From Zea mays (Eukaryota > Streptophyta > Magnoliopsida > Poales > Poaceae): a stretch of DNA of 64,000 nucleotides. The number at the start of each line of letters is the position of its first letter. Position 1 is the first letter of the stretch. The stretch is taken from the NCBI RefSeq assembly GCF_902167145.1, contig NC_050096.1:266498622-266562621 (forward strand), read 5' to 3'. Both the position numbers and the translations under genes were made by a program. Below the pieces are notes generated by a model that worked only from the letters and a program-made list of their open reading frames with translations, made no database searches and had not been told where the DNA came from. Below, piece after piece: positions 1 through 10,515 of this stretch.

Positions 1-1175
1 GAGATGGTGAGAATATGAAGAACAAACAATAGATACAAAAGTCAAGCACACGATGACACACGAGATTTACTCCAAGGCTCGGTCACACCACTTAGGTGCC
101 CTACTTTCTCAAAGAGGAGCCCACAAAGAGCCGTATCTTTTTCAATCCTAATCCTCACTTCACCGACCACAATGTTCTAGGTGAAGTCACTTGAGTTGCT
201 CAAAGAGTGGGTAATACAAACTTCTTGAGGTCTTCCACAAGATTGGAGACTCTCAAGTGACGCCTAGCCGTCTAGGAGCTCGAAGCTCCAAGAGTAATGA
301 ATCCACAAAATATTGATGTTACCCCAAAGCTCAAAGCAAGATAGATTTAGGAGAATCAGACAGAGAAGCTCCACGACCCATAGATCTTAACCTCACACCG
401 AGATTCGCTCAAGATTTGAAGTGAATGGGTCTCAAGGTGGGAGAGAGATCAGGGAGGAGTAAATGATCTTGGGTGTGTTTGTCTTAGGTTAGGTTTGAAA
501 TAAATTCGTGCTATCTGTGGTTGGAGAGAGGAATGAGTGAGTATATATATGTGTGGTGTCTAGATCTAGCCGTTTGAGAGGGTCTGCGAGATATGCGGTT
601 GAACTACATAAAGGACCGGTCCAACCGCTTCTCAGTAGATAGAAAAGCGGTTGAGCTGAGCGGTTGAATCGCCCACTTCAACCATTGTAGGACCGGTTGA
701 AGCACACCCAGGGCAGGTTCAACCGTCCTTCACCGGAGTGGTTCTCGGGGCAGGACCCGTTGAACCGCCCTCCATCAGAGAAGACCTCGGTTGAAGTTTG
801 CTTTGAACAGGTTGAACTGCATACTTCACCTATAGTTGAGCAGAGACAAAATGTGATGTTTTGAAGCAAGTATTTTGAGCTTTAGTGCAAGTACCAATAC
901 TCATTTGTGGATCCCTCTTGATAGTATGACGATTCCTAAAACCCAATGACACAAAAATTAAAGCATGGTCATTTAGAATCTAGAGTGTTGGGTCAAATCC
1001 TCTGTAGAACTGTGTGATTCCACACAGAGATTTGCTTCTATTTGTCGTTCGACTTGATTCAAAGCATTCCTAGTGTAGCAAACTGAACACATACTTCAAG
1101 TAAACTTGTTAGAACTTTTAATTTGTTTTGTCATTCAATTACCGAAACCCTCAATAGGTTGATTGCACTTACCCC
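1..1175 (-). mobile_element. Partial copia-like LTR, left end outside the window
   Basis: Read on the minus strand this looks like the start of an LTR: it could begin with TGAGGG at 1153, followed by an A/T-rich stretch of the kind seen at copia LTR starts. Between about 595 and 815 there are many short inverted motifs built on GGTTGAAC, CGGTTGAA and GACCGGTC, a layout like the palindrome-rich U3 of Sirevirus LTRs but with a different motif. The junction with the Ty3 pol fragment lies somewhere in 1153-1175, where the RNase H reading is lost. No target duplication can be checked because the other end is outside the window. There is no coding capacity beyond short spurious ORFs. The class assignment is inference; an unrelated LTR is possible. 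Confidence 0.4.
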
Positions 1176-2631
1176 AAGACCTACTTGGGAGGGATCAGAA
1201 TATACATTAAAGCGCTTACCCACCTCTAGAAGGGTACGGACTGGACCAAACATCAATATCTCCTTCAATTTTTAAAGGCTTCGCTCACACTTTATTCGTC
1301 CGTTTGAACTTTCACATTATTGTGGGTGAGCTTAGACAAGGTATTAGCAATAATAGAAAAAATCTTCACAAATCTCCGATAATACCTAGCCATGCCCAGG
1401 AAGCTTCTCACCTCTTTGACATTAGATGACCTTTGCCACTCCATTACCGTGGAAGCCTTGTTTAGATCCACAGAGGTGCCCTCATTGATAACATGGCCTA
1501 AAAAACCAACTCGTAAAAGACAAAACTCACACCTTTTCAATTTAGCATAAAACATGCTATCACACAATGTTTGGAGTACCATCCCAAAATTTTGCTCATG
1601 CTCTTCCTTAGTGTTTGAGAAAATCAACATGTCATCAATGAATACCACCACAAATTGGCCCAAATTATAAAACATTTTTTTCATGGTTTTCATGAAATAG
1701 GGAGGTGCATTAATCAACCTGAACAACATAACTCTAAAGTCACAATGCTCATACATCATTGCAAATACAGTCATTTCAATATCCTCTTCCGGTCTTCCCT
1801 CACTGGGATTTGGTTATAACAACCTTGGAGGTCGATCTTTGAAATCACTTTAGCACCCTTGAGACAGTCAAATAACTCATCAATGTGAGACAATGGATAT
1901 TTATTCTTGATAGCCGCTGCGTTCAACCCAGACACATTGCGTATATAAACTTCGTGGACAAATGATCATTCAATTGTTTCCTCAACTCTTCTTAAAAGAG
2001 CGAGACAACTGATGTGGTGCAAAAGAGATAGGTCTGGTGCCAGGTATTATATCAACACTAAACTTCACCTCACACTTGGGTGGCATTCCAGGAAACTCAT
2101 GGAAAGACATTAGGATAGCCCCGATCCATAGGAATTCCCTCATCCAATAACTTGGCAGACTGTTCATCTAAGGTATACAGAAATCCAGTTTTTATCGCAC
2201 GACTACTGGGAAACAACTCAGCCATAATGGAGAATCTGAAGTACTGCCTTGAAAAATTAATGTGTGCCCCGACCCCCGAGGAAGTCTCCAAAGCAACTGT
2301 TTTTTAAAAGCATGATATATTAGCTTGATGTCGATGTAACCAATCCATGCCAAGGATGACATTGGAGATCGACAGTAGGATCTCCATTAAATTTGCCACA
2401 AAATCATCCCCACTAAGGCCTAGTTTGGATACTCTAGTAACGAGTGGGATTGAAGTGGATTGAGATGTATTGAGAGAGTATTTGATCTATTGGGGATTTA
2501 CAACCTCTTCAATCCCTCCAAAACACTCTAATCCTAGAGTATCCAAACTAGGCCTAATAGTAATCACACAACCTGGCATACAACTAAACTATATATCAAA
2601 CGACCTGGAGAGTTGAGGTCGGGGTGTTACA
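1176..2631 (-). pseudogene. Decayed Ty3/gypsy pol fragment (protease end, RT, start of RNase H)
   Basis: In minus-strand order there is a protease-end motif GMDWL near 2335-2360, an RT N-terminal part with the EFPGMPP and DIIPGT motifs (1982-2167), an RT core with the catalytic VVFIDDML box, the YAKLKRCEFC and FLGHVI motifs and a YYRRF motif (1292-1774), and the beginning of RNase H down to about 1180. Several frameshifts and stops separate these blocks, and the RT segment between 1775 and 1980 is badly damaged. Gag, integrase and most of the protease are missing. At 2617-2631 the minus strand reads TGTAACACCCCGACC, like an LTR start, but this may be coincidence. It is older and more decayed than the nested elements to the right. 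Confidence 0.8.
2417..2554. mobile_element. 138-bp Tourist-like MITE in the dead Ty3 fragment
   Basis: The ends are near-perfect inverted repeats of about 21 bp (GGCCTAGTTTGGATACTCTAG at the left, its complement at the right). The element is flanked by TAA on both sides (2414-2416 and 2555-2557). A 3-bp TWA duplication with GG...CC termini is the signature of Tourist/PIF-Harbinger MITEs. Much of the interior can also pair, so a transcript would fold into a long hairpin. It interrupts the protease region of the surrounding Ty3 remnant. Confidence 0.85.
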
Positions 2632-2982
2632 GTCATCCATGTTCTCATCATCTGTTTGAACACTAGGTATAACATTGTTGTAAGATCCGCAACAAAATGC
2701 TTCACAAATACAAAAAATAGCCTATTTGCACTGTTGGGTATTTGTGTTTACCTGGTGCTGAATTTTTCAGAGGTTTCAGGGAAGTGCATTAGGGGATACA
2801 CATGCCAGGTTATACTAATGTTAGAAGGAAAAGATCACACCTTAATAGTCACATGTTTTTTTTAAGAGCCCACAGTCCATTCGGTTTTTCATCCATGTAC
2901 AATGTACCTGGTTATGCTTATGTTGTGCGAATATGCTATGGCTGTCAACTACCTCACTGATGAATTGATCATATTGCTTCAG

Positions 2983-3057
2983 ACTCAGGCTGAAGTTGCT
3001 CTTGCTGCAGCTGATGGGGATCCAAATGTTGCCATTGAGATTCTGATGAGTCAGCAG
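2983..3057 (+). pseudogene. Exon-like fragment of an unidentified gene (UBA/CUE-like helix)
   Basis: A 75-nt block, phase 0 at both ends, is preceded by CAG (acceptor-like) and followed by GT (donor-like). It encodes 25 residues beginning TQAEVALAAADGDPN and continuing with an AIEILMSQQ helix. The spacing resembles the last helix of a ubiquitin-associated or CUE domain, where a GD(P/V)N...AI..L pattern is common, but I do not recognise the parent gene. No start codon or other clear exon of the same gene lies nearby except perhaps 3686-3760. A captured or relic gene fragment is the likeliest explanation. Confidence 0.35.
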
Positions 3058-3685
3058 GTTTGTATAGTTAAATTTGAGCTAATTAATTGTTGGTAAACAG
3101 TTGATGTTCCAACTACTAATATAATTTTGTTCCTCTTGACTTTAATTTGTATTTTTTTTCATTCCTATGACTTCAAATCTAGGGTTGAAGTTTGACCATA
3201 AAGTACAAATTGAAAGGAAGCACGGTATCGAGCCATTTTTTGTTCTTACAAAGGTTCAAAAAGTAGGCTGTGGTTTGGGGAGTCTGAAAAAGGATGGCTG
3301 CAATCTTGTTTATACCGGGGGTGCAGAAACAACGTGCAGCCTAATTGCAATTCTCAAGGCTTTATGTAAGGTAGAAAGTAACGTTGGATGTTCTGTTAAA
3401 TACGAACAATCAGAAAATGCTGAATTTAGTCTGAAAATAGCCAGTGTGTTTGTTTTAGCTTGCAGATTATTACAATCTACAAGCCAGGGGAAACTAGATT
3501 ATTGGGCTGTAACAATAAGACTTTGACGTTGGGACTGGTTCCCTTTTGAGATTGTGGATCCGTCCTGCGTTGAGACCTTTTTAGCGGCCTATGAATTTTC
3601 ACATGGGAAAAATCTGCAAAAATAATGCATAATCTTTAACCTCAAATCAACAGGGCCGTCTATCCCACTAGGTCATTACCTACAG
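3058..3685. other. Non-coding stretch between two exon-like fragments
   Basis: It contains a 119-codon plus-strand ORF (3167-3526) with no recognisable domain and ordinary intron-like composition. It could be intron sequence of a captured gene fragment. Nothing else is supported here. Confidence 0.4.
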
Positions 3686-3760
3686 GTAACTGCACTGGCT
3701 GGTGACTTGAAGCAGTTAAGCACTATGACACCATGGAACGTTTTTGAGCAATATTGCGAG
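3686..3760 (+). pseudogene. Second exon-like fragment of an unidentified gene
   Basis: A second 75-nt phase-0 block begins after a pyrimidine-rich CTACAG and ends before GTAGAT. It encodes 25 residues starting VTALAGDLKQLSTM and ending VFEQYCE. The acceptor- and donor-like flanks and the open frame suggest an exon, possibly of the same parent gene as 2983-3057, but the protein is not recognised. Confidence is low because a 25-codon open stretch can occur by chance. Confidence 0.25.
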
Positions 3761-4569
3761 GTAGATACTATTGACTTTTTACGCTGCCAATCTTAGCGTC
3801 CTGAATTATTGAAGATTTAAGCCATGGATATTCTATGCGTTCAATCTTGTGGATGTTTGCGTCGATTTTTTAAATAATATTTTTAATGATTAGTTACGAA
3901 TAAAGAAGTTATATATACAATGTCGGTTATCTAAATATAGCATCTAACGATGCGACAATTGCTTTATGGGCAACTTAGCGGTTAAGCACAGGTTTAGGAT
4001 CTGATCACGCCTTGAATCAGCTTATTTAATCCATTAGAGTTCTATATATTTTAGTCTAAAAATAATAAAGGCATGTAAAGACATGGATTATGCCTCATGT
4101 AGGCATGTTCAAAGGTCGGGTTGTGGACCATTTAGCATGGCCCGTACTTATGTCTAGTGTCAGGTCGGGTTGGTCTATGACCCCCTGTTTGACGTGTCGG
4201 GTTTTATGGGTTAGGTCGGGTTTTTTAGCTTTGGGTCGGTTTTTTTCCGAGTTGGGTTAGGTTTTGGGTCAAAAATTATGGCTCGTACCTAGCCCGTGAA
4301 TTATTATGGGTAAAAAATTATGGTCCGTACTTGTCCGTTCAATTAGTCAGGTCGGGGTGGACCAGGTTTTTTTTGTCGGGTCCGGTGGCCCTATGATCAG
4401 GTCTAGCCCTGGGCCATGCACCACCACCGTTATGGATTGCCAGGTGACAATAACATGGCAACCGATGATCGTCGATAAGAGACCTATCAGACGCCTGATG
4501 ACCGATAAGTCTAATCAACCATCAATTGGCCAACAAGCCTATAGTCACACAGTTAATAGACTTTTCTTG
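3761..4569. other. Non-coding DNA with degenerate GGTCGGGTT-type subrepeats
   Basis: No gene is visible. From about 4096 to 4410 the plus strand repeats short GTCGGG(T)/TTGGGT words at irregular spacing (for example around 4115, 4160, 4194, 4213, 4230, 4350). Subterminal word clusters like this occur in plant hAT-type non-autonomous elements, but I could not find matching terminal inverted repeats or an 8-bp target duplication. Confidence 0.35.
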
Positions 4570-4705
4570 TAAAACCTACATCCAAAACATAGCAACTAAA
4601 AAAACTGAGTCTAAGACCTATGTAACGTTGCTAATAATATTATTTCATGTAAAACCTACATGCAAAACATAATAACTAAAAAACTAAGACTAAGACCTAT
4701 GCAAA
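4570..4705. repeat. Two-copy imperfect tandem duplication
   Basis: TAAAACCTACATCCAAAACA and the roughly 55 bases that follow at 4570 recur at about 4650 with a few substitutions. Both copies end in a TAAGACCTATG-like string. The period is about 80 bp. Confidence 0.6.
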
Positions 4706-5105
4706 ATGTCAATCATGGTCCTCTAGCAGGAGTAGGACTGTCATCACATAGCAACGTTTGCCTATTGCTTTACGACTGATGATTCTCTCTTTTCTTTCTG
4801 CAATCACAACTAAGACTTACACTGTTGCATCCGATCGTCTGCGTAGCTAGGGTTAGAGTTCCGAGAGAGAGAGAGGGAGAGGAGGTGAAGTGGGGAACAT
4901 GAACTAGAGTGAGAACACGCTAGGGGATCGGGTTAGCAAGTAAGGGAGGACAAAGGAGACATTTCCTGGGCCATTCCACGTAGCGAGGACATGTCGAACG
5001 TTTGTGGACAGCCACGTAGCCAAAAGTGGTAAAAACATAGCATCTTTAAAAAACGATGGTAATTATGTTATGGGTCGTAAAAATGATTTTTAGAGAGTTA
5101 CCATC
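4706..5105. other. Non-coding flank left of the large Ty3 element
   Basis: No coding signal. There is a short GA microsatellite at about 4863-4885. The last five bases, CCATC (5101-5105), are the left copy of the target-site duplication of the Ty3 element that follows. Confidence 0.6.
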
Positions 5106-6703
5106 TGTCGGCGTTTCGACCCCGGGGGGTCCCTGGACCGACGAGTAAATTGTCGCCGCGTGTCCCAGCCCGGATGGGTCGGCGCGAGACGGAGCACGAA
5201 GGGGGGAAAAAGGAGGGAGACAGGCAAAAGGGGAAACCCGCGGCCTTCGTGTTGTCCTGCGCCCAGGTCGGGTGCGCTTGCAGTAGGGGGTTACAAGCGC
5301 CCGCGTGGGAGAGAGCGAGGGACTTTGCGCGTCGTCCCGTCCTCCCGCACGACCAACCTTCTCGTAAGAGAGCCCTGGACCTTCCTTTTATAGGCGTAAG
5401 GAGAGGGTCCAGGTGTACAATGGGGGTGTAGCAGTGTGCTAACGTGTCTAGCAGAGAGGAGCTAGCGCCCTAAGTACATGCCGTCGTGGCAGCCGGAGAG
5501 GTCTTGGCACCCTGTTCATGTGATGTCGTGGCCGTCGGAGGAGCGCTGGAGCCTTGCGAAAGGACAACTATCGGGGCTGTCGACTCCTTGCTGACGTCTC
5601 CTTGCTTCCGTAAGGGGCTGAGAGCCGCCGTCGTCATGGAGCACGTGGGGCGCCATCATTATTTGTTTACCGGGGCGAGCCAAATGGGACGCCGGTCTTG
5701 TTCCTCGTAGCCTGAGCTAGCTAGGGGTAGGGTAATGATGGCCCCTCTTGTGACGTGGTCGGTCCGAGCCCTAGGTCGGGCGAGGTGGAGGCTCCTCCGA
5801 GGTCGAGGTCGAGTCTGTCTTCCGAGGTCGAGGTCGAGTCCGAGCCTCGGGTCGGGCGAGGCGGAGACCGTCGTCCGAGGCCAAGGCTGGGTCCAAGCCC
5901 TGGGGTCGGGCGAGGCGGAGTTCGTCGTCTTCCGGGGCCGAGGCCGAGTCCGAGCCCTAGGGTCGGGCGAGGCATAGTTCGTCGTCTTCCTGGGCCGAGG
6001 CCGAGTCCGAGCCCTGGGGTCGGGCGAGGCAGAGTTTGTCGTCTTCCGGAGCTGAGGCCGAGTCCGAGCCCTGGGGTCGGGCGAGGCGGAGTTCGTCGTC
6101 TTCCAGGGCCGAGGCCGAGTCCGAGCCCTGGGGTCGGGCGAGGCGGAGTTCGTCGTCTTCCGGGGCCGAGGCCGAGTCCGAGTCCTGGGGTCGGGCGAGG
6201 CGGAGTTTCCTATGGCGCCTGAAGCCGGACTTGGCTGCTGTCAGCCTCACTCTGTCGAGTGGCACAACAGTCGGAGCGACGCAGGCGGCGCTGTCTTCTT
6301 GTCAGGCCGGTCAGTGGAGCGGCGAAGTGACTGCGGTCACTTCGGCTCTGTCGACTGAAGGGCGCGCGTCAGGATAAAGTGTCAGGCGATCCTAGCATTA
6401 AATGCTCCTGCGATACGGTCGGTCGGTGTGGCGATCTGGCAAAGGTTGCTTCTCGGCGAAGACTGGGCCTCGGGCGAGCCGAAGGTGTGTCCGTTGCTTG
6501 AGGGGGCCCTCGGGCGAGACGTGAATCCTCCGGGGTCGGCTGCCCTTGCCCGAGGCTGGGCTCGGGCGAGGCGAGATCGTGTCCCTTGAGTGGACTGAGC
6601 CTTGACTTAATCGCACCCATCAGGCCTTTTCAGCTTTGTGCTGATGGGGGTTACCAGCTGAGATTAGGAGTCTTGGGGGTACCCCTAATTATGGTCCCCG
6701 ACA
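5106..6703 (-). repeat. 3' LTR of the Tat-lineage Ty3 element
   Basis: 1598 bp, ending on the plus strand in CCCCGACA and starting with TGTCGGCG, so it is bounded by TG...CA on either strand. It contains a TATA-type box on the minus strand (5386-5392), a 57-bp tandem array (5889-6212) and inverted GGTCGGGCGAGG words. It is the same length as its partner at 46794-48391. Confidence 0.95.
5889..6212 (-). repeat. 57-bp tandem array inside the LTR (about 5.5 units)
   Basis: The word GAGCCC (or a one-base variant) recurs at 5895, 5952, 6009, 6066, 6123 and 6180, an exact 57-bp period. Each unit holds CTGGGGTCGGGCGAGGC and then a GTCGTCTTCC stretch. Since 57 is a multiple of three, all units stay in one frame, which explains the long arginine/proline- and serine-rich ORFs on both strands here. 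These are not genes. Confidence 0.9.
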
Positions 6704-6719
6704 GTAGCCCCCGAGCCTC
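6704..6719 (-). other. Polypurine tract of the Tat-lineage element
   Basis: On the minus strand GAGGCTCGGGGGCTAC directly precedes the 3' LTR. Its position and G-richness fit the plus-strand priming site used in reverse transcription. Confidence 0.75.
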
Positions 6720-7438
6720 GAAGGGAGTGTTGATACTCGCTTGGAGGCTTTTGTCGCACTTTTTTGCAAGGGGACCGGCCTTTCTCGGTTGCGTTTTGTT
6801 TCGGTGGGTGCGCGCGAGCGCACCCGCCGGGTGTAGCCCCCGAGGCCTCGGAGGAGTGGTTTGACTCCTTCGAGGTCTTAGTGCATTTCGTGATGCTTCG
6901 GCCGGTCTAGTTGTTCCCTCATGCGAACTGGCCGTAGCCCGGGTGCACAGTCGAGTCCCAAGTTCTCGGGCTGGTATGTTGACTCTGTCAACGGTTTGGC
7001 CGGAGCCGGGTTTGCGAGAGCAGCCCCCGAGCCTCCGCATAGAGCGAGAGGACGGTCAAGGACAGACTCGGCTTTTCGCATACGCCCCTGCGTCGCCTTT
7101 CCGCAAGGAGGAGGGGGGAAAGCGCCATGTTGCCCTCGGAGGGCGCCGAACATGGCGTCTCCAGTGAGTTGCTAACGGGTAATCCGAGTGGACGCCCGTG
7201 CCCCATTTATTAGGGGTCGGCTAGTGGCCCGGAGGCGCGCTCCAAAAGTACACGCGGGTGATTTGCCGGACCCGGTCCCCTTTTGACGGGGTCCGAGGGC
7301 TCGATGCCTCCCTCTGGTGGGATTCCGTTACAAAATCGTTCCCGTTGGTCTCGGAAATATCCTAGGGTACCTCGGGAGCGTAGCCCGAGCCTTGGTTATG
7401 TATCGAACGTACCCAGGGTCATCCCTCGCTCTGCGTCT

Positions 7439-7745
7439 GAGGCGGCTGTCGAACCCTTTGGGGGCCAGCCTACGAACCCCTGCTCAGTAGTGGGCGCGGA
7501 GCCCGAGTGGCCTGAGGCGGCCGTTGAACCCTTCCGAGGGGCCGACCTTTGAACCTCTGACCAGTAGTGGGTGCGGAGCCCGAGTGGCCTGAGGCGGCCG
7601 TTGAACCCTTCCGAGGGGCCGGCCTTCGAACCTCTGACCAGTAGTGGGCGCGGAGCCTAAGTGCTCTGAGGCGGCTGTTGAACCCTTCCGAGGGGCCAAC
7701 CTTCGAACCTCTGATCAGTAGGGGGGGCTCGGAGCCCGCTTCCTT
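7439..7745 (-). repeat. Four-copy tandem array, period about 77 bp
   Basis: Units start with GAGGCGG at 7439, 7514, 7591 and 7668. Each contains a GAACCCTT(C/T) block, a CGAACC(C/T)CTG block and a CAGTAGTGGG block. The two middle copies are nearly identical; the outer ones have diverged. It lies in the non-coding tail of the Tat-lineage element. Confidence 0.9.
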
Positions 7746-8653
7746 CGTGGAGAAGGATCCCTTTCAGAGTATCCCCTTTCCCGGTCCCTGTGGCAAGAGA
7801 GAGAAAGAGGAAGTGGAAAAGGATACGAAATCGAATGACGCGGCGCACCTTCTTCTGACGCGGTCATTATGGCGGAGGTGAAGCGTCGCCTGCTTCGCCT
7901 GCCAAAGGTGCCGCCTGTCCTGCCGCAGAGTTAATGCGACGGGACGAGTGGTTTGCGGGGCGGCCGTTGTGCGTGCGCGTGCCATTCGAGGAACGGAACA
8001 CGGGCGCGTTGTCTTCACGCCGTGGGAGAGGGCTCTCTCGTTGTCCCAGGAGGGGACGTGAGCTTGCTGACGACTTGACTACCGCTTCCGCCCGCCTGCC
8101 ACCGCCATTACTGCCGGCCCATTTCTGGCCGTATCGACCGTCGCGCCTTCTCCCGCGGCTGACTGACCCATGACCGATGTGCTCGGTTGGCACTGTCGGG
8201 TCATGCGCAGGGTCGCCTCGAGTCGCGGCACTGGTTCCGCAGTCGAGAAGGCGCGGTACTGGCGCGAGTGGCGGTGCAGTTGCTTGCACGTAGTAACCGG
8301 CGCGCCGGTTACATGACGTGTGGGCCTAGGCCTCCATGCTGGACACGTCGAAGTCGAAAGGGTGCGCCCCCTGGGTGCGGTTGCATGTTGTCTGCACGGC
8401 GGTCTGCCCTTTCACCCGCTGGTCTGGGCAAAAGTGGAGGAATGCTTGTAACCGCTGGGCAGTTGCGCGCACCGCGCGCGGCGGTTTTGGCCCCTTCTGT
8501 CCTGGGCCAGCTTGCACGATGCGTGGGACCCAGCCCCCGTGTCGTAGGGGGAGGACCTTGGAGCGTGTTGGAGAAGACTCAGTCCGCGACGGCTGAGAAC
8601 GCAAGTGGGGAGAGTTGCCTTTAAAAGGAGGGTGACCCCCTTGGAAGGCAACC

Positions 8654-9253
8654 ATGTCTTCGCGCTCCCCTCATGCATCGCGTCTTTCCACCTTCCGTGC
8701 CCCCGGATGGGGAACACTCGCGTCGCTTTCGTCTTGCTGTCGTTGGAGGAACACAACTTCACGGAAGTTGGTACCTTTCAGCCATCATTCGGCTTCAAGG
8801 ATTTTCATCAGGCAGCCCGGCTGCATCCCCTCGCCGGTGGTCACCCAAGACGGTGACCACCAGTTCCAGGGTGGGGAGAAGCAAGCCGGGCTGCGGCCTC
8901 TGCCCCTCCCTCAGCTTCAAGGATGTTCATCATCAGTGCTAGGGAGGGGAGTGCGCCGAGTTGGGGCCTGTCTCCGCGTAGGCAGCGGCCCGCTCCTTCC
9001 CTCAGTGATCGGGGGGAAGGGCGTTCGCCGTTCGTGGCGCTGGCAGCTGCCGCGTGTCTGGCTCTCCGGCCCGAGCGACTTTGGTGCCGCTTCCGGTGCC
9101 ACCTCCCGCCGAGGCAGCCGGAAGAGGCTTCTCCGCCGACGAGATAGTCGGTGCCGCCCGCGGACTGACCTCCAACTCTACGGCCTTCTGCTTGTCCTCG
9201 CCCTTCGAGTGGGGACATGGGCGAGGGCCTTATGGCATCAGCATCTGCCCTGA
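8654..9253 (+). other. Candidate antisense ORF in the Tat-element 3' region (199 codons)
   Basis: This is the longest plus-strand ORF in the region and runs opposite to the element's gag-pol. A TATA-like CTTTAAAAGG at 8620-8629 lies about 25 bases ahead of its first ATG. The product is rich in Arg, Ser and Gly and has no domain I recognise. Two overlapping plus-strand frames (8605-8856 and 8673-8942) are also open, so the true frame, if any, is uncertain. Some Tat-lineage elements such as Grande are known to carry an antisense ORF between pol and the 3' LTR. That parallel is the main reason for listing it, since GC-rich DNA often has long chance ORFs. Confidence 0.3.
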
Positions 9254-9499
9254 GGTCATCGCTGCTGCTGTTCGGCCGCTCGGAGCAGAGGTCGTTGTCG
9301 CTGCTGCTCTTCGGGCGTCGGTGAGCCATCCGTCGGCCTTCTGTTGCTCCGCAGGCCCTCCAATGTGGGGGTTGTTCGTACCTGCGGAGGTGGAACCGGA
9401 GTTCCGTTTGTAATGGCACCTTGAGTGCCGGTGTTTGTTCATTGTGTTGCTGTCGGGGCCTGAACATGTATGTATTTTTGGCACGGAGCCGTGTTTTTT

Positions 9500-10515
9500 C
9501 CTCATTCCGAGCACTAGGACTCGCCTGTCAGCTAACTGAACCGCTTCACCAAGTGTGAGTTGCCTCGTGCGAAGGTGACGAGTGAGGTATCCGTATCCCG
9601 GAGGCGTAGGAGTCCCTCGGCTCGGTCGGCCTTGCCGCCCGAGGCTTCTCTTGCTTAGTTAAAGAAACCCTTGGCCGCTCTTCGATGAGCCGGAGCCGGA
9701 GGCAGCGGTGTCAGTGTGGACAGAGGCAGAGTTGGCTCGAAAAGAAGACTTCGTCGGCCGGAGCCTGACCGGGCCGTCCACTGGCGGGACCAGCGCCGGA
9801 GTCGAGTTGCCGAGGCCATGAGCCAGGCTGATGTCCTCGGGGGACAGCTGGCTGAGGCTTCGGGGCGGCCGACCGAGCCGTCTGCTCGAGCCGGACTCCT
9901 GGAGGAGACCCTGGCGGCGATGGCCCGGGCGCGGTGCTGATGTCGTCCTTCGAAGCGGAGATCCTCCGACTGTGTTGCCGTCCGAGGCTCGGTCGGACTT
10001 CGCCGAAGGTGGTGTTGACGCCGAGGGTGCTGCTGCTCCCCCTCCATCGAGGTCTGAGCCTGCAGGGTCGGTTTATCTTGTAGTGTGCGTATGTTTTCTG
10101 CGGCTGTCGAGGCCCAAACATATTGTCATTGTGTTATAAAGCTGCGTTTCTTTTTCCCCTTGTTTCGAGTATCAGGACTTATTTGTCGGTAATAGAATTG
10201 TTTGTCCGAGCGAGAGTTACTTTCCACGGAAGGTGACGAGTGAGGTATCCGTATCCCGGAGGCGTAGGAGTCCCTCGGCTCGATCGGCCTTGCCGCTTAT
10301 GTGTACTCTTACTCGTCTGTAGGATTCTGCTAACGATGTAGTCGAGAAGGCCCGAAAAATCGTTTCGGCTGAAAGGTTTCCGAGCATTAAGACTTGTTCG
10401 GTCAGCGGAATCGCTTATCCGAGCGTGAGTTACTTATCGCAGAAGGTGATGAGTGAGGTATCCGTATCCCGGAGGCGTAGGAGTCCCTCGGCTCGGTCGG
10501 CCTTGGCTGCTTACG
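9500..10515 (-). repeat. Three dispersed copies of a roughly 150-bp block
   Basis: The core GAGGTATCCGTATCCCGGAG, followed by GCGTAGGAGTCCCTCGGCTC, occurs at about 9586, 10236 and 10456. Similarity extends upstream through a CGAGCA/CGAGTA...AGGACT block and a GTGAGTT block, giving copies at about 9500-9650, 10160-10300 and 10375-10515. The last two are about 220 bp apart; the first is 650 bp away. Confidence 0.8.

Noticed and set aside
2640..5105. Helitron carrying gene fragments
   Set aside because: The exon-like scraps would fit, but I saw no TC start, 3' hairpin or CTRR terminus to support it.
5721..6265. Long Arg/Pro- and Ser-rich ORFs on both strands in the Tat LTRs (also 47425-48048)
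   Set aside because: They arise from the 57-bp tandem array, whose period is a multiple of three; they appear in several frames and lack any domain.
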